A DNA stretch of 16,337 nucleotides from Parachlorella kessleri (lineage: Eukaryota; Chlorophyta; Trebouxiophyceae; Chlorellales; Chlorellaceae). The notes beneath the pieces are model-generated. The model worked only from the letters and a program-made list of their open reading frames with translations, was not told the DNA's origin and did no database searches. Of this stretch, positions 8,278 through 16,337 are shown piece by piece. Positions within the stretch are counted from its first letter, which is position 1, and the number at the start of each line of letters is the position of its first letter. Location of the stretch: NCBI GenBank assembly GCA_001598975.1, contig BBXU01001462.1:1-16337 (forward strand), written 5' to 3'. A program made the position numbers and the translations under genes.

Positions 8278-9843
8278 ATGCTGTTTCTCCTGCCCCTAGG
8301 AATCCGCCAAGAAAATGGGAATGCGTGCTGCATCGTCCATGTCGACCGACACCAGCACAGAACTTTGGACGCCATAGCACGTCGAGCTGGAGTTGCCATC
8401 AACGAGCAGCTGGCAAAGTTAAGGTGAGTCCAGTGGAAGGCTCGCCACACTGCACTGCCATGACACCACCTGATGACTTTGACAATGGTTTTCAGGCAAT
8501 ATCAGGGTGGACACGACTTGTCAGGCTTGAATGAGCTGTGTGTGTAACCTAGGCAGATGCAACAGTGAGCTACGCTGATGGCAGCCTGCATACCTCGAGT
8601 GCTGATCACCCAAGGTTGAGTGTGGTGCTGTTGCAGATAGAATGGCGCGCACCACCATGCTCCTAGCCTTCATGGTGCTCTTTGCCACCGCCATCACTGG
8701 TACAAGGTTGTAAGATAAGAAGACCGGCCAATAAGGGTGTCTGTGCCGTCCTAAGACAGCAGGAACATGATGTTTGTTCTGTGTACTCTTCCCAAGATTT
8801 TTAACCAAGCGTCTGGTACTCACAGCGATGTTTTGGATTGCAGGTCGGAGTCAGAATATCCTGCAGGTATGTTGCCTTGGCTTGCCTTTCCTTCGAGCCA
8901 AGGACCTAGCCTGGCTTGTCTGAAAGGCTATCATGAAGCAGGAGTTGCCTATAACCAGCTCCGTTGTTCAACCAACTTGGCAGCGACTAGCAGCCTGGGG
9001 CGGGTTTTATGTGCTTTGCGCTTCTTTCTTAATCATATCAACCACATTCCCTATGTTGCTCCCTTCCTGTAACTCCTCCGGGTAACAGGACGCAGGCTGA
9101 AGCAAGCCGCCTGGCAGGCCAGCACCACCTCCACCCAAGGCCAGGCCGGGCAAGGGCAGTCCACCGTTCAGGCGGCGGTGGCCTTTGGCAGTGCGCTGCC
9201 TACCGGTGCCTCTGGCGCCCAGGGTAAGAGCTACACAAGGTTGCCGCCATGTGCGCTGCCCTCTAACCAAAACTCCACTTCCTGCGTTACTCTGCTGGGG
9301 TCACTGCTCGCCCGTCTCCCTCTTCCACTGATCCCCTCCCCTACTGGTCCCCCGCATGCAGCCAGCGGTGCCGTTCCTACCCCGGTCTTACCTCACACTA
9401 CCGGCCTCCCAGTCACCGCTGCTCAATATACAGCAGGCGCTGCTGGTGGCTTGGGGGCGCCCTTCGCCTCTGGCTTCTCTGGCTCAACCGCTGCCGGCAC
9501 CAGTGCGGCGAGTGTCAGCGGCTTCTCAACCCAGAGCACCATCGGCGGCATGCCCGCCTCTCAGGGTAAGTCATCAACTCATCGTGTGCTTTGGTGCATC
9601 TATGCGTCAGTAGCAGCCCTTGCTGCTGTGCCCTTGCCGAATATGCGGCTGTTTGAGGCCCACCTCTCCGAGAAGCTCTCCCGAAGTAGTGAAACGGATT
9701 GGCTTTACACCTGTGCAGCCACCGGGACGGCTATTGGCGGCTATACCGGCTCAATAGTCAATACCAGAACCTCCACCTTTGCCAGCACCGCCGGCTACAC
9801 TCCCTTTGACAGGCTCATCACTAACCTGGCTGCTGGTAACTAA
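8278..9843 (+). CDS. Unrecognised gene with hydrophobic segment and A/S/T/G-rich tail (tentative exon chain)
   Basis: Candidate exons are 8278-8423 (or from the acceptor at 8300), 8496-8539, 8639-8706, 8844-8866, 9089-9223, 9362-9565 and 9719-9843 (stop TAA). The first reads NACCIVHVDRHQHRTLDAIA and onwards, with a strong donor (AGgtgagt). The third gives a hydrophobic stretch, MLLAFMVLFATAITG. The last three are rich in Ala, Ser, Thr and Gly (GFSGSTAAGTSAASVSGFST) and end LITNLAAGN. The donors at 8540 (gtgtgt) and 8707 (gttgta) are weak. They were chosen because they keep one frame to the end. Using the nearer gtacaa donor at 8699 instead gives a stop a few codons into the exon at 9089. Leaving out the hydrophobic exon (donor at 8538) also keeps frame. 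The late introns (138 and 153 nt) are multiples of three without stops. A MED25 link (VWA end followed by a disordered linker) is possible but unproven. Confidence 0.4.
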
Positions 9844-10017
9844 TATTAGCTCCGTCACCTGAGGCCTGGTCGATGTGATAACCCCATACTGACACTAGTC
9901 TAGGTACAGCCGTGATTAGGTGTGCTCCGTTTCTATTCACCAAGTGTACTGCAACCTTCAACCTAACCTAAACTACTGGCATAATTTACGCCAGTATTCA
10001 AACGGAGAGCTCCCCTA

Positions 10018-10022
10018 TGTAA
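10018..10022 (+). terminator. Possible TGTAA poly(A) signal
   Basis: TGTAA is the usual polyadenylation signal of Chlamydomonas-type algae. This copy lies about 175 nt beyond the stop of the tentative gene, which is a suitable distance. A five-base match is weak evidence on its own. Confidence 0.35.
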
Positions 10023-10151
10023 GTGGACCACCAAGGCAGCTCGATCGGTCATGCCATGATGGATATTGGCCATTGACATCATGACAGATGATACGATTTC
10101 CAACCTCCTCAGCATGGGTGACGTGGAAGACCCAGCATGATGCATCATCTA

Positions 10152-10173
10152 GCTGTCTTATTCTATATTGCAG
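10152..10173 (+). other. Likely 3' splice site in the 5' leader of the UVR-ApaG gene
   Basis: A pyrimidine-rich run (gctgtcttattctatattgcag) ends in CAG. If an intron ends here, the upstream in-frame ATG at 10137 is removed and translation starts at 10236, which gives a clean transit peptide. The matching donor was not identified. Confidence 0.45.
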
Positions 10174-10235
10174 CAACAATCGTGAAAAGCAGTCATTTCG
10201 TGGAAGCAGGCGAGCAGAAGTTGCTACGACTGACC

Positions 10236-11776
10236 ATGCACACATTCCAGCTGGGCAGACAGCGTCTTGGCATTGCTTCGGTGTCGAACAGCAGAACATC
10301 AAGGAGACTATGTACAGTGAGAGCTTCGGTGCAGGGCGACACGCCCACAGCAGCACAGGGCCGAACAGTGCAGCTGCTGCAGCTGAAGGCTGCACTTGAC
10401 AAGGCCGTCCGAAGCGAGGATTATGCAATCGCAGCAAAGCTGAGGGATCAGATACAAGGTAGGCGACATGGATCCAGGGAAGCAGCCAGTGAAGCAGCCA
10501 GCTATTGTGAGTTTTGCCCAAGCGTCCCCTCCCTGGTATGCAAGCCAAGTGCTGAGCCGCCTTTTGTGACACATCAACACTGCTGCAGAGCTGGAGTCAG
10601 CCGACCCAGTCGCTCAGGTGAAGGCCCAGCTGCAGGCGGCTGTCGAGGGCGAGCGCTATGAGGTGGGTAATGTGAGCAGTCTGTGTCGTTGCACCTGCCG
10701 CTTTCAGTGTCGTGAGGAATATACTTCTTCGCTATAGCCTACCTGAGGCCTTCAAGCCGACATGGATGTTGCGCTTGCAGTCTCGCTCAAAACTTTGCTC
10801 ACCGTTATCACATCAACTCCCTGCTAGGAGTAGTACTGCTTCAGGGACCGCTCTGCCTGTGGCCCTGCTTGGCCGCAGGAAGCTGCCCAGCTGCGCGACC
10901 GCTTGGCCGAACTCCAACCGCCACCACCCAAGTTCGAATGCCCGCCTTCCAAGTCCGAGGCTGTTACCAACGGAGTCCGAGTTACAGTCAGGGCCTGCTA
11001 TGTGCCTGCACAGTCCTTTCCCCAGGTGGGTGATGGGGATGACTGCACGCGCGGCGTCGTGGCTGCATAGCTTACTATGCCCCTGACTGTCTTTAATAAC
11101 TTGGCGTTCCTTGGGCATTGTATATGGTCTTGGTCACCATGTTGCCTGGCTTTGCCGTTCAAGTGGCCTCGTGCGGTGCAGGGGAGCCAGTACCTCTTTG
11201 CCTACACCATTAAGATTCAGAATGAAGGCACCAACACGGTACAGCTGAAGAGGAGGTATTGGCTGATCACGGACGGCGAGTTCCAGACTCAGGAAGTCAG
11301 GTCGGTCAATGTTCTTCGGCTGCCCTGAGCTGCTGGGATTGTTGTGCGGCTTTTCAAGTTGCCGTTGTTTCGAGGAGCCCACTATGGTCCATGGTGTCCC
11401 TTTTCTTCTATTTACGGCAATTGGGTGCTTTGTTGCCAGTGCTACCCTTAGCAAACTTGGAACACAGTATGCTGACGTCCCAGAGAGAGGCTGCTGCAAA
11501 ATTTTACTAGGCCACCTTACTCCACGTTCTGAGACCTTCCAAATGCCCTGGAGATGTATGGCCATGTGCAGGGGGCCTGGGGTTGTTGGTGAGCAGCCTG
11601 TCCTTTCACCGGGCCAGAGCTTCGAGTACTCTTCAGGGTGCCCGCTGCGCACGCCAGTAGGCTCAATGGAGGGCCACTATGAGATGATAGTGTTGGATGA
11701 TGGCACCGGCCACCAAGGGGAGCCTTTCCAGGCAGCAATTGGCAAGTTTGGGCTGAACATGAATGACAAATGCTGA
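10236..11776 (+). CDS. Plastid-type protein with two UVR motifs and an ApaG (DUF525) domain
   Basis: Five exons join in frame to 255 residues: 10236-10458, 10589-10662, 10879-11025, 11182-11300, 11572-11776 (stop TGA). Residues 1-30 look like a plastid transit peptide, rich in Ser/Arg and lacking acidic residues, ending near TVRAS. Two UVR-like helical motifs follow: [20 protein letters not shown] at 50-69 (continuing RDQI) and [20 protein letters not shown] at 85-104 (continuing RDRL). The ApaG domain covers about 125-250, with [50 protein letters not shown] and [12 protein letters not shown]. Family knowledge: ApaG is a beta-sandwich domain also found in POLDIP2 and plant SKIP16, and UVR motifs bind partner proteins, for example in the plastid Clp adaptor ClpF. 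An adaptor or scaffold role is inference. The start at 10236 is preferred; an ATG at 10137 would add 33 residues and spoil the transit peptide. The gene converges with kanadaptin. Confidence 0.9.
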
Positions 11777-12427
11777 CGAGCGGCTGGAGCGGCAGGGGTG
11801 AGCAGGGTATGCTGGCGGTCTTTTGAGCGTGGCTGGAGCGCTTCAAGTCACTGTGGAAGTGGTCTGCTGTCCCGTGATCTATCCAAGCCCAGGGTTATGG
11901 GGCGTGTTGTGCTGTCCTTGCTTTGTGCTGACGAGCGTGACTTGTTGATGGTGGCAGGCTGTACCAAACGGGGAGAGATATTTGTGTTTAGCAAAGACAG
12001 ATCTGGTTGCTCCAAGCCTAACAGCGTCTACTGGTGTGCACTCCATCTGTCTTCCTTACTGGCTTCTTGATGTCCGCGAGGTGTTCCAATGCCGTAAGGG
12101 AGCCTGAACTTTACTTTGAGAGGTTGGTTCCCCAGCTACTGGGGACTAGCATTGAAATATTCGTTAAAGGAACCAATAGTTGTATTTTCCGCAACTCTAT
12201 GGTGAAATCTTCTGCCCAAGCCATGACTCGCGATGCAGCGGCACCCGCCCGAACACCCATCTGAGAGACGTGTCTTAAGGGCCAGCAGCCTGCACCGCAA
12301 ATGCTGGTCCGCAACACCAAGCCGCGGTTCACGACTGAGCCTCAACTGGTCCGGAGCAATAACTTCTAGCTGGTACACTGGCTGGGTTTTAACACCACGG
12401 GGCCCGTGGTATGTGCGAAGGAGTCAC
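11777..12427. other. Shared 3' flank between convergent genes
   Basis: These 651 nt separate the stop of the UVR-ApaG gene from the stop of kanadaptin on the other strand, so both 3' untranslated regions must lie here. No TGTAA was found in either direction. A short repeated phrase (GCTGACGAGCG) occurs near 11772 and 11931, and a GGCTGGAGCG phrase twice between 11785 and 11840. Open frames here show no conservation or splice support. Confidence 0.55.
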
Positions 12428-15400
12428 TCAGTACCCCAGCTCGTCATTTAGCGCTGAGCGCCCGTTTCCAGTCTGCCCTGCTGGAGGCTGCCAGTCTGCG
12501 CTCTCAGCTTTCCGTATGCTGCCCCGCGATGCAGCATAAGCTGCTGCCGCCGCCGCTGCTGCCTCGGGGGTGTCAAAGTCCTCCATAGGGGCCCCATCCT
12601 CCTCTGCTGCCTGACAAACAGTGGGGGAGGGCATTGATGCCAGTCGGCTGGGGCGATACTGTTGGTCCTTGGTGTGCTTGTGACCTTCACGCTATGCGTA
12701 AGGGGAGGGTGACGTCAAGCAAGCGCTTGATGTGGTCTAGGAACACAGCTGCGCGGGCACTTGAAGTCATGCATACAACATCACGCATTCCTGGCAGCAG
12801 GTACCAACAGATGGGACAACTTGCACAGGAGGGCGAGGGTGGTGCAGCTTTGTCCTGAGCTGTATGCCCACCTGCGCGCCCCGTCGCGCCTGGGACAGCA
12901 GTGCCAAGTCAGCAAGCACTTGCGCCTGCGCCTCAGCGGCCACATCCTTGTTGTGGCCCATGCCGCCCGCCGGCAGCCGCTGCTGCCCCCCGCCGCCGCT
13001 CCCGGCTCTCTGCTGCGCCAGTGCAGCTGCTATGCCCGCCCGGCGCGCCTGGTAGCTGCTCACCACCTGCTGCTGTTTCTGCGGCGGTTGCTGCTGCTGG
13101 GCAGTAGGCACCACATTAGCACCTGGCGATTGCTCTGCAGCCCTGTCAGCTGGAGGAGCTACCCTGGCTGGTTCTTCTGCAGCTGGGGGTTGCGCTTCAG
13201 GCCGCCTCCGAAGCTGCAGACCCCCTGTGCCCTGCTCGGCTTCTAATCTTTCTAATCGGTGCAGGGCTGCAGCCGGTGGCTGCTGCGCATGCTGCAGCTT
13301 GACCGTCTGCTCAGCTGCTGCTGTTGCTGCCCCTTCATCCTCGTCTTCTGTCTCAGGGACAAATGCCTCTGTTTCCTTCTGCTTTGCAGCCTGCGAGCGC
13401 GCCCACAAGCGGCAGCCCCTGGTCAATCCTTGGGCACATCCCCACTTTTCCTGCACGGCTTTCATCACGGCTTTTCCAGCTTGAGTACCCAAGTGGATTG
13501 CAGCTGTGCTTGCAGTTGTGCAGGGGCCCCTTCTCCCCCCTTCCACGCCCCCCACACCTCGCTACCAAAGAACCACCCCACCTTCGCTTCAAGACCTCAG
13601 CGCTCATCGCCATGCTCAGGTGCTCCTGTGCCTCACCTCCCTCTCCTTGCGCTGGCGCTCCTCGGCTTCCTTTCGCTTCTTCTCAACCTCCAGCGCCTTT
13701 TTGGCTTTCTCAACCGCCGCAACTGCCGCCTGGCTGCCCGGCTTGAAGTACCTGGTGCGGGACTGGCAGGCATGTCAGCACCGGTAGCTGGGGAGACCAG
13801 GAGAGCAGCGGTGAGGCACCTTGGCTGGCTCAGGCACCCTGCTACCAATCAACAGCAGGATCACAGCTGCACCCAGAACTTTCAGTCCATTTTACCACTA
13901 ATCCTCCTATGCCTCGCTCTCCAGCCCAGCCAAGGCATAGCTACCACAGCCCTGACACCCACCCATCAGGGTCTGCTATTGCCAGCAGCCTCTCGGCGCG
14001 CGCCAGCTGGGACTCCACCGCCGCCAGCTCCCGCCTCAAAGCCCCCACGCGGTCCAGCTCTATTTGCGCCTCCACCACCCCTGCCTCGCTCAAACACGAC
14101 ACACACCGCCGTCAGTGGTGGGCTTCCATGGCCCACTACTACGACCTCAACACAGCTTCAGCTGCCACAGAGGGCAGCCTGCCATGTCTCCTTCAGTTGT
14201 AGCACTGTCACACAGGCTGCCAGCTAGCTCGGTTCGCGAGAGGCTCCGCTGGTCCGTCTCGTCCAGCGCAGCTGTGCCACACCAGTGCAGACAATGTCAC
14301 GTGTATGCACCTTCCCGTCTGCCCACCACCAGCCTGGCTAGCGGGCCCCACGCCCTACGGTCGCACGCCTGCCACCAGCAGCAAACACGGGCAGCCCTCG
14401 GAGGAGCAAGGACCCGGCTAGGCCAGTCCACGCACCCGTCATGAAGGCGTCCAACGAGTCCACTGCCTCCGCTGCGGCCGCAACTGCGGGGGCGGCCGCT
14501 GACTTGGCCTCCTGCTCCTTCCGCCCCCAGCCGCCAGCAACTCCTGCTGCAGCTTCCTCCTCCTCCCGTAGCCGTGCCTGCAGGACAGATCTTGAATGTG
14601 GGCTTGCATACACCACGATGGGAGCTGGTGCACCATGCAGGCCTCGCAGTTTCGCCTTATACAGAAACTGTACGATTGTGCGTCAGCCATGCGCAGCGCC
14701 TGTCTCGTGCCATAGGAGCACTCTGAACGGGCACGCCGCAGCTGCCATTGCTGTGCACTTCCAGTGACTCTTTACCCCTGGTGCGTGTGCAACAGTGTGT
14801 GTGTTTGTCTGAGGCAACCACACGCCCAGCCGTCTGCTGGCACCCCGTAGTCCTTCTGAGTAGTAACAACAACAGTGTTTACCTACCCAGTCAACCCTCT
14901 CCCACGAACCTGCAACATTAAAACACACCACATCCTCCCAAGGACCCACTTGCCCCTCCCAACATGGCCCTTCCTACCTCTAGCATCTTCTTCTCCTCCT
15001 GAAGCGCCTCCCGCTTGCCATACAGGCTGGCAGCGTCCTCAACCTCCTGCTGCTGCCCGCCCTTGGCTCCCCTGCCCGCCTTGGCTGCTCTCTTGCTGCC
15101 CGGCTGGCCCGCCTGAGGCCCCTGCCCCTTGGTCCTGTCATAGAAGTCGTCTTCGTCGCTGCTGCCTGCGCATGGACCGCAAGCCTATCACCGGACAGCA
15201 GCAGGGAGGAAGCCAGCACTAGGTTTGTGCTGTAAGAGCTGAGGGGGGTGCAGGCAGGGAGGCTCATCAGCACAACAGCGGCAGCAGATCTGCACCACCA
15301 CTCCAGGCATTGATGCTGCCAAAGACTTGCTCATCCCATGGCCAGGAATGGCAGCACGCAGCAAGCCGAGGTCGGGCCGCGGAACACATTCCAAGCTATT

Positions 15401-16184
15401 CTAAGGTCTGCTGTGGCTCAAGACTTAGGAACAGATAAATCTCCCACGGCCTGGCTTTGCAGGGTGCCTGGGCTCTTGAAGGCAGCAATGCATGCAAGCC
15501 TGCCACAGAGAGAGTGGGGTCTGGGGTGCTACAAAACACAAGGGCTGTTGGGAACAGCTGGGCATGACGCCCGGCACGAGTAGCTAGCTAGACATGCACC
15601 GGGTCCCTCACGACTCACCCTCGTACTCATCGTCCGAGTCGCCCCGCCGCCTCTTCTTCCTGGCACCCTCCTCACCCTCCTTGCCCAGCGCCTCGCGCTT
15701 CTTAGCGCCAATGGAGTCTCTGCAGTTTTCAAGCACCTCTAAAGTTTTATTGTGTTTCTGGTTGCCACCCCATAGGACCTTGGCCATCGGGGGTCGTGAT
15801 ACAACCAGGGCATCCTGCACCCTCCCTCTGTACACACTCTGCCTGCCACATGAAGCCTAGAGGCGTCCCCACAGGTCCGCAAATCAGCATGATGCCTAGA
15901 CACCAAGGGTGCAATACCTTGGGATACTGTGCCATAGCCACCTCCCACTTTGCAAGCACAAGACAATACCAAGCCGTGGACTTGACTGTGGATCCGACTC
16001 CGGATTCCAAATACGGTCAAGGCACCATGCCGCCTAGCCCTTCTGCAGCAATTCACCTGATGGAATCACAGAGCGTTTCTTCCAGGTCTTCCATCTCAGC
16101 CATGGACTTGTCGATCTCCTGCTCGTTGCGCACCAGCGTGGAAGCCTGCCCAGCGGTCAACTCCTCCATCGCAACCTGCTTACT
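12428..16184 (-). CDS. SLC4A1AP: Kanadaptin (SLC4A1AP family), C-terminal 519 residues
   Basis: Nine exons join in frame: 16057-16184, 15619-15719, 14978-15165, 14436-14577, 14214-14271, 13963-14088, 13637-13751, 12872-13390, 12428-12610 (stop TGA). Recognisable blocks in order are NEQEIDKSMAEMEDLEETL, a basic/acidic stretch (RKKRRRGDSDDEYEG), DEDDFYDRTKGQ (about 80-91), a coiled coil (SLYGKREALQEEKKMLE), VDSLDAFMTG, RAERLLAIADPDG, YFKPGSQAA, a long A/Q/G-rich linker in the 519-nt exon, and the family's C-terminal motif PPAGQTGNGRSALNDELGY. Family knowledge: kanadaptin is a mainly nuclear protein with an N-terminal FHA domain, first named for binding the anion exchanger kAE1. The FHA domain and the start lie right of 16337. 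The acceptor before the 13963-14088 exon is a weak GAG (14089-14090), the least secure junction. The LDAFMTG and IADP blocks flank it as in plant homologs. Confidence 0.93.
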
Positions 16185-16337
16185 CTGCAAGCCACACAGC
16201 CAGTGCCAGCCGGTGGTAACAGCTATAGGCATACAACAGGACTTCATGCTGCTGAGTCAGGAAATTGAGGGAGAGGCAGCTGTCTGCCTGGGCGGGCAGA
16301 CCAGCCGAGACTCTCCCATAGCGCGCGCCACTCCCCC
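16185..16337 (-). other. Intron of kanadaptin, continuing past the right edge
   Basis: The exon at 16057-16184 is preceded on the minus strand by a good acceptor (gtggcttgcag). The remaining 150 nt show no stretch resembling the helical segment expected upstream in this family, so they are read as intron. Confidence 0.6.

Larger units (their letters stand above)
9844..10235 (+). other. Intergenic stretch: 3' flank of the tentative gene and 5' leader of the UVR-ApaG gene
   Basis: No coding segment is supported. It contains a TGTAA at 10018-10022, the poly(A) signal commonly used by green algae, about 175 nt after the stop at 9843. It also contains a good 3' splice site at 10152-10173 and a 12-bp palindrome ATGATGCATCAT at 10137-10148. 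Confidence 0.5.

Noticed and set aside
8424..8495. Possible box C/D snoRNA in a 72-nt intron because of a TGATGA string
   Set aside because: The base before TGATGA is C instead of a purine, no properly placed box D and terminal stem were found, and the string lies too close to the acceptor.
9955..9975. Telomere-like CCTAACCTAAA string
   Set aside because: Only two imperfect units are present, and the green algal telomere repeat is different. It is intergenic and probably chance.
12767..14227. Long open frames on the plus strand over the kanadaptin region, for example at 13259-14227 and 12761-13246
   Set aside because: They are antisense shadows of GC-rich kanadaptin exons and run through its introns. 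They show no family signature, while the minus strand gives conserved kanadaptin blocks with splice signals.
15720..15800. Echo of the kanadaptin exon at 15719 (RPPMAKV against RDSIGAK) about 77 nt upstream in the intron
   Set aside because: It needs two or three gaps in fewer than 20 bases and is not distinguishable from chance by eye.
1..16337. tRNA genes, rRNA, CRISPR arrays, transposase genes and viral genes
   Set aside because: No tRNA-like T-arm with matching stems, no regularly spaced repeats and no transposase or viral protein motifs were seen on either strand.

Overview
The window looks like nuclear DNA of a green alga, most likely a chlorophyte with a Chlamydomonas-like gene style. 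The evidence is genes with many short exons and GT-AG introns of roughly 70 to 470 nt, GC-rich coding sequence with alanine- and glutamine-rich linkers, long CA and G/C-rich microsatellites in introns, and plant-type gene families including one with a plastid transit peptide. No prokaryotic, viral or organellar gene is visible. Species identity is not claimed.

Layout. (1) 251-3118, minus: nine exons of a Kv-beta/KAB-type aldo-keto reductase, running off the left edge. (2) 3119-3614: a compact divergent promoter. (3) 3615-7253, plus: a complete nine-exon SWC4/DMAP1 gene. (4) 7254-10235: the least understood stretch. It holds a possible 32-codon first exon (7477-7572) recalling the start of a Mediator subunit 25 VWA domain, an AT cruciform, a threefold repeat of about 50 nt, and a chain of candidate exons (8278-9843) for an unrecognised protein with a hydrophobic segment and an A/S/T/G-rich tail. 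(5) 10236-11776, plus: a complete five-exon gene for a probably plastid protein with two UVR motifs followed by an ApaG domain. (6) 11777-12427: a shared 3' flank between convergent genes. (7) 12428-16184, minus: the last nine exons of kanadaptin (SLC4A1AP family), whose FHA-bearing front lies beyond the right edge.

The genes do not form a pathway. SWC4 (chromatin) and kanadaptin (nuclear FHA protein) are housekeeping nuclear factors, the aldo-keto reductase is a cytosolic or membrane-associated NADPH enzyme, and the UVR-ApaG protein probably works in the plastid.

The most unusual signal is in the introns. Several contain a decayed copy of the start of the next exon, usually behind its own AG and about 102 to 126 nt upstream of the real 3' splice site. 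The clearest is a 23-nt perfect copy in the aldo-keto reductase gene, and two good ones lie in consecutive SWC4 introns. There are also a 13-nt microexon and two GC-AG introns with the same GCAAGT donor. All exon models are read by eye from splice signals, frame and family conservation.
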